Positions 1-6,362 of a stretch of DNA of 30,664 nucleotides are shown in pieces. This DNA comes from a virus, in IMG/VR virus record IMGVR_UViG_3300027747_000072, positions 1 through 30,664 of that record; one strand, 5' to 3'. Position numbers and translations under genes: made by a program. The stretch's first letter is position 1, and each line of letters starts with the position of its first letter. The notes beneath the pieces were generated by a model. It saw nothing but the letters and a program-made list of their open reading frames with translations. It was not told where the DNA came from and did not search any database.

Positions 1-237
1 CTGCATGGGAGATAAACCGGCAATTCGATCTGATCCATACAAGTGAGCGGCCTTCAAATCATTGCCGTATGTTGTATCGTAGCTTCTGGTAGTAAGTTTT
101 CTTGCTTGTTGCAAGATGCCGCTATCTCCAAGACCTTTGCCAGTCGCTTTGTCAATTGTTTCTGCTTGATTGAAATACGGCATCAACTCCGCAGGAATTG
201 ACTGTTGTCCGGATACCGTTGTGGTTGTAGTTGGCAT
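1..237 (-). CDS. Partial internal virion protein (3' end beyond window)
   Basis: The ATG at 237 has AAGGAG seven bases upstream, and the frame is open to base 1, giving 79 residues of a longer protein. It begins MPTTTTTVSGQQSIPAELMP and continues through ARKLTTRSYDT to GSDRIAGLSPMQ. The RIAGLSPMQ pattern is familiar from the first part of large internal or tail proteins in podovirus-like phages. The reading stays open at the window edge, so length and C-terminal domains are unknown. It follows the 542-aa internal protein by 9 bases and is probably part of the same ejection set. Confidence 0.7.
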   Translation of the reverse strand, partial: MPTTTTTVSGQQSIPAELMPYFNQAETIDKATGKGLGDSGILQQARKLTTRSYDTTYGNDLKAAHLYGSDRIAGLSPMQ

Positions 238-246
238 GATCGCTCC

Positions 247-1875
247 TTATGCTGGCATGAACTTCATGGGGTTGATCTGCTTGCCTTGCTTTGGATTTCC
301 TGTCCTAGCCTTGCGAATACGATCCATCATTGCATGAAGTTGATTAGCTCCGGCTTTGGATGAGCCATTGCCAAGATGAGACACAACATCCGCTGGAATA
401 ACAAACTCACCATCGGCGAGTCTGGCTTCTTGATGACCGTCAATTGTGGCTTTTATAGAGTCACTCATTCCATCGCCGCCGCCAGACAAAAATCTGGCTT
501 GACCGCCCTGTGCGTAATGATCCGCTCCGCCGTATCCGCCCAGACCAGATTTCTTTTGAGCATACAAAAGAGGCCCCATGTAATTATTTTGAGAAGATGG
601 CTCTGTAGACGGCACGGGCTCATATTTGTAATCTTTCATTGGCTTTGCGGCGGCTTGAGCTTGAGCTTGGGCTTGGGCTTTGGCTTGTTCATCACGATTT
701 AACCAGTCGGTGACTGCAGAGATTGCGGGATCAACAAATTCGTCTTTAATTATGCCGCCAAGGCCGTATGCAGGCATTTGACCGCCCTGACCAAAATTAA
801 GGCTATTGGTAATACCTCCAGCCATCATGGTATCTGGCGTGTTGTAGCCATCCACGGTTCCACCATCAGCGTAAAGAGTTGACTGTCTTCTATTTCCCTG
901 ATTTGCGCCCTGATTGTTATAAAGCGTTTCTTGAGGACTTGCAGTTTGCGAGTCATCTTCGTAGCGATATTGCCCAACAGCAGTTTGAGCGTCATTAATC
1001 GCTTTTTGAATTTCAGCTTTTTGTCTTTCGTACTCTTCGTTTGAAACATTTCCGGCCTGCTGTTCTTGATTTAGCTTGTCTAATTTGTCTTGCAATCCAA
1101 CCATTGCAAGGCCAGCATAAGCGGTGTAACCCATTCCCGCACCGACAGCTTGTGCCGCAGGAATAACTCCACCCAATCCTTGAGGGCCAAGGCCAACAAT
1201 ATTTTTTACGCCCTGACCAGCCTGAGACACTTTGTCCATATAACGACTTCCGCCAGAGCCATCAGCCGCTCTATTCATTTCGCTGTTTGGATTCGTATAG
1301 TCATTGGATGCTGGGGTCTGGGGCACTTCATTCCCGCTTGGAAAGTTTGTTTCCGCAGGAGGCACTCCACCCTCCACGTCGGCGGGATTTGGTGGCGCTG
1401 TTGTTGCGTTGGGATCAATTACAGGTTCGTTTTGAGCGGCTTGGTTTGCAAATTCGTCGGCGGACATACCCGAGCGACTTGCCAAATCAGCGTCTTTTGT
1501 ATATCCAGCTTTATCCCAGCCAGTCTCTCCTGACGGCATTTCTGGGCCGGGCGCTCCTGCGGAAGTAAAGCCACTTGCAAGACTGCCAACACCATAACCA
1601 CTAATCCCGCCCATGATTGCGCCAGTTAGATCAAAACCTTTCTTTTTGAAGCCATGCGTCGCTCCAGATAGAGCCCCGAGCCCAGCCGCCCCTGCCACAC
1701 CAAGTGGTGTAAACGAGATAGCCGCCTCCCCAAGAGTAGTCCATCCGCCGGGAATAATGTCATTGATAGTTTTATCAATCCAACTGCCCAAATCCTCAAC
1801 GCTGTTCTTTAGGCCCTTCCATGAATCCTCAGCGCCGTTCTTTAGGTCTTTCCATGCATCGTCTAAGAAACTCAT
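247..1875 (-). CDS. Internal virion / ejection protein, 542 aa
   Basis: The N-terminus carries two 11-residue repeats (AWKDLKNGAED, SWKGLKNSVED). It is followed by a glycine-zipper-like hydrophobic region (about 55-105: GVAGAAGLGALSGATHGF, then GAIMGGISGYGVGSLASG) of the kind that can cross membranes. The middle is polar and low complexity, with a helix at ~260-300 and an AQAQAQAQAAA tract near 400. The C-terminal 80 residues (GGGDGMSDSIKATIDGHQEA, then RLADGEFVIPADVVSHLGNG) are a conserved module found at the end of many phage internal proteins. It is probably packed in the head and ejected with DNA to line the channel. AAGGAG precedes the ATG. Confidence 0.75.
   Translation of the reverse strand: MSFLDDAWKDLKNGAEDSWKGLKNSVEDLGSWIDKTINDIIPGGWTTLGEAAISFTPLGVAGAAGLGALSGATHGFKKKGFDLTGAIMGGISGYGVGSLASGFTSAGAPGPEMPSGETGWDKAGYTKDADLASRSGMSADEFANQAAQNEPVIDPNATTAPPNPADVEGGVPPAETNFPSGNEVPQTPASNDYTNPNSEMNRAADGSGGSRYMDKVSQAGQGVKNIVGLGPQGLGGVIPAAQAVGAGMGYTAYAGLAMVGLQDKLDKLNQEQQAGNVSNEEYERQKAEIQKAINDAQTAVGQYRYEDDSQTASPQETLYNNQGANQGNRRQSTLYADGGTVDGYNTPDTMMAGGITNSLNFGQGGQMPAYGLGGIIKDEFVDPAISAVTDWLNRDEQAKAQAQAQAQAAAKPMKDYKYEPVPSTEPSSQNNYMGPLLYAQKKSGLGGYGGADHYAQGGQARFLSGGGDGMSDSIKATIDGHQEARLADGEFVIPADVVSHLGNGSSKAGANQLHAMMDRIRKARTGNPKQGKQINPMKFMPA
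1803..1868 (-). repeat. 33-base imperfect tandem repeat at the start of the 542-aa gene
   Basis: Two adjacent copies share GTTCTTTAGG and TTCCATG with a 33-base period and encode the paired W-K-x-L-K-N segments of the amphipathic N-terminus. Only a few bases differ, so the duplication is fairly recent or constrained. Confidence 0.6.
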
Positions 1876-1885
1876 TTTTTACTCC

Positions 1886-2248
1886 TTAAATCCTGATAGA
1901 CCAATCGTGTCCGTCTGAATTTTCTGGTTGAACAGGCGCTCCAATTTGCTGGAGGACTTGCAAAAGCATGGCATTTTTTTTGTCGCCATAAATTATTTGT
2001 GCGCCTGATGCTTTGATTTTTTTCAAGGCTTCTGTTACGACCTGCGGAAGATTCATTGCGCCATCCGCCGAAAACATAACAATCTCTACAGCGCCGCCAC
2101 CAATTCTGGTGACAAGAAAGATGGAGTCGCCCTGTCTGAGCAAGGTTGAGTTGCCAGCTTCTATGTATTTTTTAATCGTCCGCATGACAGCCGCTGGGTC
2201 ATACCCGCTTTTTTTGGCTTCATTCGCAATGATCTCTGAGGGGTTCAT
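1886..2248 (-). CDS. Conserved hypothetical protein, 120 aa
   Basis: Compact alpha/beta protein: an N-terminal helix pair (EIIANEAKKSGYDPAAVMRT), a strand set with LLRQGDSIFLVTR and GAVEIVMFSADG, a helix (LPQVVTEALKKIKASGAQII), and a C-terminal LLQVLQQIGAPVQ. The order of strands and helices loosely recalls an acyltransferase (GNAT) half-domain, but no acetyl-CoA loop is visible, so I do not call it one. It comes after the nozzle genes and before the internal proteins, following a 63-base gap that contains a GTTTAAAC palindrome (2287-2294). The ribosome site GGGAG is distant. The function is unknown. Confidence 0.75.
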   Translation of the reverse strand: MNPSEIIANEAKKSGYDPAAVMRTIKKYIEAGNSTLLRQGDSIFLVTRIGGGAVEIVMFSADGAMNLPQVVTEALKKIKASGAQIIYGDKKNAMLLQVLQQIGAPVQPENSDGHDWSIRI

Positions 2249-2311
2249 GAGCGGACACTCCCGTGGTAATCTTGAAATAGTATCATGTTTAAACTCTCTT
2301 GGTGTCAGTTT

Positions 2312-2611
2312 TTACGAAGTTGTAACACTTACGTTGTTGATTGATGTTGTGGCTTTTAAACTTGCGGCGTATGAATTTTGGGCAAGGACAATTTTCAGAA
2401 CACCGTCATCGCTGTATACCGAACCATTTATCAGCCCAGCCCCATTTGTTGGCAGGTTAGAAAAGATGATTGAGTCAATCTCATGGGGCGTTTTTGAATC
2501 CAGAAGATTGAAGTAATTACCAAGCGCACGAACAAGCTGACTCATGAAATTCTGGTCGTACTCTTTTGGCGGCACAGGAAGTGCTGGGGCCTTGAATTTT
2601 TGTAAAGCCAT
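2312..2611 (-). CDS. Small virion-region protein, 99 aa
   Basis: Begins MALQKFKAPALPVPPKEYDQ followed by NFMSQLVRALGNYFNLLDS (21-40), a helix that recurs in small proteins beside podovirus nozzle genes. The C-terminal half is beta-like (GSVYSDDGVLKIVLAQNSYA). It has no catalytic residues. The start overlaps the nozzle gene stop (TAATG), so it depends on coupled translation. It is probably a tail component or assembly factor; the function is not established. Confidence 0.75.
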   Translation of the reverse strand: MALQKFKAPALPVPPKEYDQNFMSQLVRALGNYFNLLDSKTPHEIDSIIFSNLPTNGAGLINGSVYSDDGVLKIVLAQNSYAASLKATTSINNVSVTTS

Positions 2612-4458
2612 TAACGTCTTCCGTCTTTCTGACCATCAAGGCGCATTGCGCCAAGTTGCCACTGAACGCCAAGATCGACGGATTGAATTTTGAATCCCAT
2701 CTGACGGGCACGAGCCCGAAGAAACACTTGATCTGTATATTGATTTACGGCGGTTTGAATTACCGGCTCAGACTGCTCGTCCTGATATGCGGAGCCCGGA
2801 AAATTCCTTGGCTTCATTGTGATAAGAACCTCCGGACTATCGGCGGTCGATCCTGAAAAATCAACGTCAGGAATCATTCTTCGAATCAAAGTGAAATTGT
2901 TTCCATCTTCAATATCCAAGTCATTGGAGATTAAATATGATGCCATTGGCAATGTGTCGTCATCTGACCCTTGCTCTTGATTAAACACATAACCATCATT
3001 GCGGACGGATTGAGGATACTTGCGAAGCGGACTGTCGTTCCAAGCAGAGCGATCAATTGTTCCGTAATACCAAACTTGTTCAACATGGTTCCAAATGACG
3101 TACTTATCGTTCTCGGTTGAGTCTGCGCTTGGATAAAACCACCAGACCTCATTCCAACCTTCATTGGTTCCACAGATGATTTGATCCGATTGGTCAAAAT
3201 TTAAATTACCAAAAACATGATTTCTTAATGTTGTGGGCAACGTGGTAACCGTGCCGTTGTACATATAAAACTTATCCAGACCCATCCAATAGGTTGTGTT
3301 GTTCGCCGTGGCTTTTGCTCGTGGACTAATGATTGAGATATTGTCAGCAACTTGCTGATAATTAAAAACATCGTTTGTGCCAACATACTGCCATGTGTAA
3401 AGAATAGATGTTGTCCATACCAAAATTTCTTGCCTTGTTCTTAAAACGCAAATAATTGAAGAGCCTGACGGCAATTGCAAAAACCCAGCAGAATTTTCAA
3501 GAGCAGGAGTCCAGTTAAGTGGATCGTCAATATTTGACCAGCGAACCAACAGAGGATTGAAATTTGTTGTTCCGTAGTCGTTTGTTCCAAAAGCAAGCAA
3601 AATCTTTTGGTTTTGAGATACAACCATTTGAGTTGCTTGTATTGGAGCATCACTTGCCCCGTCTATGTACTGAAGCTCAACCGGAACAGTAAACTGTGGA
3701 TTGCCGCCAATATTGCTGTATGTCCAATAGTAGATCGCCCCATTGCGGATATTCATGACAACGTCATTGTCAAAGTTATCAAACCACCAATCTCTTTGTG
3801 GCTTAATTAAAGGGGCTGACGCTCCTGCGCCCCAGCTTGTTCTACCCCAAGCGCCAACACCCCAGCCATATCCAACAACACCAACCGCATAACCAATATT
3901 TATTTGAAAGCCCGCATAAATAGTTGTGCCCCCACCAGTTACCCCTCCAGCCGTGGCAACATCTCCAACGGTGAAGCTGAACGTGTTGGCATTGATGTAA
4001 GTTATTGTTTGAACAATATTAATTTTGCTTGCTTCTATGCCGTCAAGATCGGTCGCTCCGGCAAAATAAACTCCGTCTCCAGTCACTCCTCCGTGATTTG
4101 GTATCACGCAAGTAATGACGTTTGAGCCAGCAGGGCCCGTTGTCAAACAGTTGTTGGTTACGGATGGAGCAAAAACCACTCTTAGCGGGGTGATGTCATG
4201 CAAAATACCGCCAGCCTCAACATAGACACGAGAGCTTGTACCCATAAACAAAAGATTGTCGCCATAGCTGGTAACGTAATTAAACATTTGCCTGCAAACG
4301 CCTTGCAATGCAGTGCTTAAATATTTCATCCAGCCGCCAATTTTTTGGGGACTGCCCGACAAAAACCTGATCTTGTCGCACTCATACCAACCACCCTCGC
4401 CCATGTAGTTGGTTTGATCCCTGTTTAAACCGGGCTTGAAGACAAGTTTTTGTAACAT
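2611..4458 (-). CDS. Tail nozzle / tubular-B-like protein, 615 aa
   Basis: Large protein that closes the tail tip in podoviruses (T7 gp12-like, P22 gp10-like group). The opening MLQKLVFKPGLNRDQTNYMG, then EGGWYECDKIRFLSGSPQKI and GGWMKYLS (1-48) is diagnostic of this group in uncultured phages. The remaining blades include LRTRQEILVWTTSILYTWQY, TTYWMGLDKFYMYNG, NEGWNEVWWFYPSADSTEND and VEQVWYYGTIDRSAW, typical of a beta-propeller. Residues ~110-170 hold a short extra beta module (NHGGVTGDGVYFAG). The gene is separated from the neck adaptors by the whole fibre and lysis block. Its stop overlaps the next start (TAATG). Confidence 0.85.
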   Translation of the reverse strand: MLQKLVFKPGLNRDQTNYMGEGGWYECDKIRFLSGSPQKIGGWMKYLSTALQGVCRQMFNYVTSYGDNLLFMGTSSRVYVEAGGILHDITPLRVVFAPSVTNNCLTTGPAGSNVITCVIPNHGGVTGDGVYFAGATDLDGIEASKINIVQTITYINANTFSFTVGDVATAGGVTGGGTTIYAGFQINIGYAVGVVGYGWGVGAWGRTSWGAGASAPLIKPQRDWWFDNFDNDVVMNIRNGAIYYWTYSNIGGNPQFTVPVELQYIDGASDAPIQATQMVVSQNQKILLAFGTNDYGTTNFNPLLVRWSNIDDPLNWTPALENSAGFLQLPSGSSIICVLRTRQEILVWTTSILYTWQYVGTNDVFNYQQVADNISIISPRAKATANNTTYWMGLDKFYMYNGTVTTLPTTLRNHVFGNLNFDQSDQIICGTNEGWNEVWWFYPSADSTENDKYVIWNHVEQVWYYGTIDRSAWNDSPLRKYPQSVRNDGYVFNQEQGSDDDTLPMASYLISNDLDIEDGNNFTLIRRMIPDVDFSGSTADSPEVLITMKPRNFPGSAYQDEQSEPVIQTAVNQYTDQVFLRARARQMGFKIQSVDLGVQWQLGAMRLDGQKDGRR

Positions 4459-4460
4459 GG

Positions 4461-4802
4461 TTAACCTACATTTCTTTCAAAATGAGGGCAATCCACAAGA
4501 TTAGAAAAATTTCCGCCCCAGCGATTCTTGGGGTGCAAAGTTTCCCAATACGCACCCAAGGGCGACAATACTGCCTTGTCCCAGATTATCTTCCCATCCT
4601 TAAAGAAGTTCAAGTCTATGGCGCAACGCTTGAGGTGTATAGAGTTCATGGTCTTGGATCGACCTGTCTTGAAATATATTGCTTGCTGTTCAGGTGTACG
4701 GGCAAGTTCCCCGCCGGTAACAACAAAACCCTGTTCTGTGGCGTATTGGATGAGTTTGCAGGCATCCAGCAGGAATGCGGCTTGTTCTGTGTTTAAACTC
4801 AT
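4461..4802 (-). CDS. Endolysin, M15 L-Ala-D-Glu peptidase type
   Basis: 113-aa zinc peptidase that cuts peptidoglycan stem peptides. Zinc ligands fit H56 and D63 (IHLKRCAIDLNFF; H-x6-D) and H107; D104 three residues earlier (DCPH) fits the catalytic acid. The spacing equals that of the phage T5 endolysin (H66, D73, D130, H133). Upstream TGGELARTPEQQAIYFKTGR is the usual M15_4 segment. It is somewhat shorter than T5 endolysin (137 aa), with a compact loop before the last motif. No signal peptide is present, so it needs the adjacent holin. The third and fourth codons contain a GTTTAAAC palindrome. Confidence 0.92.
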   Translation of the reverse strand: MSLNTEQAAFLLDACKLIQYATEQGFVVTGGELARTPEQQAIYFKTGRSKTMNSIHLKRCAIDLNFFKDGKIIWDKAVLSPLGAYWETLHPKNRWGGNFSNLVDCPHFERNVG

Positions 4803-5308
4803 TTCTTCCTCATTTCTGCTAGTTTTTCAACTGTGCGTCCGCCAAAGTATGCGCCCATGATAAGCATTCCCCAGTTGCCAAGCAAGGTGACATATGACTC
4901 ATTAGCGTTGTAATTAAATGCCGACATCATGGCAAACAAAAAATATCCCGCAAAGATGGCTATGAGGCTCAGAGGGCGTATGTTTTTAGATAGCCAAGAG
5001 TCAGATGCCATATCCGCCTGCCAGCGATCTGTGATGTTGTCGGCATCGTTTTGAGCGGCTTTTGCCAGTAATTCCATTTCAGCCAATTCCATCTTGGCTT
5101 TTTCAATACCCAACTCAAGGAGCTTTTCCTCATGGGCAAACTGCAACTCCCGTAACTTGGCAACATCTTCTGCGCTGGGGTTGTCAGGAATCTTCACGCC
5201 AAGTGTGTTCTCAACCACCTCTTTGCCTTTGGCTTGGATGGCGCTAGATAGTAACCCTAGCCCGTTTTGGGCAAGGCTACCGAGGAGGGTTGCGATTATT
5301 GGAATCAT
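4799..5308 (-). CDS. Holin, three-TM GTA type
   Basis: The ATG at 5308 (169 aa) is preferred because AAAGGAAAGAG lies just upstream; an ATG six codons earlier has no site. The N-terminal helix MIPIIATLLGSLAQNGLGLL is hydrophobic. A long charged helical segment follows (LRELQFAHEEKLLELGIEKA), then two membrane helices at ~111-131 (RPLSLIAIFAGYFLFAMM) and ~139-156. The SWLSKNIRPLSLI and YFGGRTVEKL patterns mark the holin of three TMs family first noted in gene-transfer agents. It makes inner-membrane holes that release the endolysin encoded immediately after; the stop and next start overlap as ATGA. Confidence 0.85.
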   Translation of the reverse strand: MIPIIATLLGSLAQNGLGLLSSAIQAKGKEVVENTLGVKIPDNPSAEDVAKLRELQFAHEEKLLELGIEKAKMELAEMELLAKAAQNDADNITDRWQADMASDSWLSKNIRPLSLIAIFAGYFLFAMMSAFNYNANESYVTLLGNWGMLIMGAYFGGRTVEKLAEMRKK

Positions 5309-5582
5309 CTCTTTCCTTTCTTTCAAGCTCTCGCCTGAGTTTCTCTACTTTCTCTACCTGCGCTTTGACTTCGTGCTTGGCTTCCAGAATATCCAGATAC
5401 AGCATCCCAAGCATTGGCAAAAAGAACCCAACCAAAAGCAAAGCAACTACCCAACCCATTACGTCTTCCCCCACCGATTCAGCAGGAGGAGCCACGCCCA
5501 CAGATACAGGAGGAATATAGAAGTCACGATCAGGTACGCTGACTTTGCCCGAAGGTTTCGTTTTGCCTCCTGCCGTTGCCAT
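5277..5582 (-). CDS. Membrane/coiled-coil lysis-block protein, 101 aa
   Basis: The N-terminal ~40 residues are polar and Pro-rich (YIPPVSVGVAPPAESVG). Residues ~42-64 form a membrane helix (GWVVALLLVGFFLPMLGMLY), and 65-92 a charged coiled coil (KAQVEKVEKLRRELERKE). A single membrane helix plus coiled coil next to holin and endolysin resembles inner-membrane spanin subunits, although spanins usually have the helix at the very N-terminus and no lipobox partner is visible. It overlaps the 226-aa gene by 124 bases and the holin gene by 32 bases. GAGGT precedes its ATG. Spanin-like is a tentative reading. Confidence 0.7.
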   Translation of the reverse strand: MATAGGKTKPSGKVSVPDRDFYIPPVSVGVAPPAESVGEDVMGWVVALLLVGFFLPMLGMLYLDILEAKHEVKAQVEKVEKLRRELERKERDDSNNRNPPR

Positions 5583-6139
5583 TGTTTGTACCTCTGCTGT
5601 GCCTCTTGTTTCAGCCTTGCTTGTTCCTGTTCTTGCCCAATGATTTCTCGCATCTCAAACACTTTGCTATACAACGCCCCCATCTCAGGAGGGGATTGGT
5701 ACACCATTGTTTCTCTGACCGTTACTATCAGTTCTGCCATCTTTTGCTGTGCCATCACTCGTTGCAATGCGGCTTCCATCAAATTGGCATCAGGATCATA
5801 GACGTTTCTGGACTTTTCTTCTGCCTTCCGAATGTGTGTTGCTAATTGTTCTTCAAGTCTAAACAGCTCTGTAAGCTGACTGACGATGTCTGCCATGACT
5901 TGGGTTTCGTCAACGGCAACGAACTTCTCCTTCTTTTTCTCCACAGGCTTGGACGGGGCTGGGTCTGTTCCAAACAGCTTTTGCCAAAAACTACGAACCT
6001 GTTTTGCATCTGAGACAATTTCATCGACAGTCTTCTTAACTTCCATGAAAGACGTTTTAGCGTCTTTGTATAGCTTGCATCCCTGCTTGATAGCGGCAAC
6101 GCAAGCATTTGCGGCAAAGAGGATACTGATCGGATCAAT
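5459..6139 (-). CDS. C-terminally anchored lysis-region protein, apparent ATT start, 226 aa
   Basis: The first ATG in frame (6046) gives 195 aa, but the open frame upstream encodes DPISILFAANACVAAIKQGC followed by KLYKDAKTSF, the usual beginning of this phage family, which normally starts MDPIS. The codon at the M position (6137-6139) is ATT. No ATG, GTG, TTG or CTG exists between the upstream in-frame stop (6179-6181) and 6046. The middle is a Lys/Glu coiled coil with NVYDPDANLMEAALQRV and MVYQSPPEMGALYSKVFEMR. Residues ~201-222 form a single C-terminal membrane helix (LIVTSIFLLYLWAWLLLL). The gene overlaps the next one by 124 bases. The role is unknown; the position points to the lysis block or to virion membrane interaction. 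Existence is sure, the start is not. Confidence 0.78.
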   Translation of the reverse strand: MDPISILFAANACVAAIKQGCKLYKDAKTSFMEVKKTVDEIVSDAKQVRSFWQKLFGTDPAPSKPVEKKKEKFVAVDETQVMADIVSQLTELFRLEEQLATHIRKAEEKSRNVYDPDANLMEAALQRVMAQQKMAELIVTVRETMVYQSPPEMGALYSKVFEMREIIGQEQEQARLKQEAQQRYKQWQRQEAKRNLRAKSAYLIVTSIFLLYLWAWLLLLNRWGKT

Positions 6140-6146
6140 TTCTATC

Positions 6147-6353
6147 TCACATGGTTTCGCCGAACAGCGGAATTGATGTCACGGTGATTGCAATGCTTTG
6201 CTTCAACTCCAAAGGCTGACCACAGTCAGAACAAGTGTCCGCCTCAAGTTCAGACTCATCTAAGTCGTATCCGCAATTTCTACACACAACTTCAATATCG
6301 TGAGTTGGCTCAATTACGCCATCTTTTTCATGGGTTAAAACTGATTTTTTCAT
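6147..6353 (-). CDS. Small zinc-ribbon protein, 68 aa
   Basis: Two knuckles, C24-x2-C27 (CRNCGYDL) and C41-x2-C44 (CSDCGQPL), form a rubredoxin-like zinc ribbon of the kind seen in small regulatory or RNA/DNA-associated proteins. A Glu-rich loop separates them. AAGGAG lies seven bases before the ATG. The last codon is ATG followed by TGA, inside the region that precedes the conserved-looking start of the next gene, so termination here may assist initiation there. The function is unknown. Confidence 0.75.
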   Translation of the reverse strand: MKKSVLTHEKDGVIEPTHDIEVVCRNCGYDLDESELEADTCSDCGQPLELKQSIAITVTSIPLFGETM

Positions 6354-6362
6354 TTTGACTCC

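Noticed and set aside
1886-2248. GNAT acetyltransferase
   Set aside because: The strand-helix order is suggestive, but no acetyl-CoA binding loop is visible and the protein is short.
2249-2311. Possible promoter (CTGACA and TACTAT) ahead of the 120-aa gene
   Set aside because: Spacing is 20 bases and both boxes are weak; not better than chance in an A/T-rich gap.
5094-5801. A 235-codon plus-strand open frame across the lysis block
   Set aside because: It is antisense to the holin and the membrane proteins, has no ribosome site, and reads like a shadow of their codon use.
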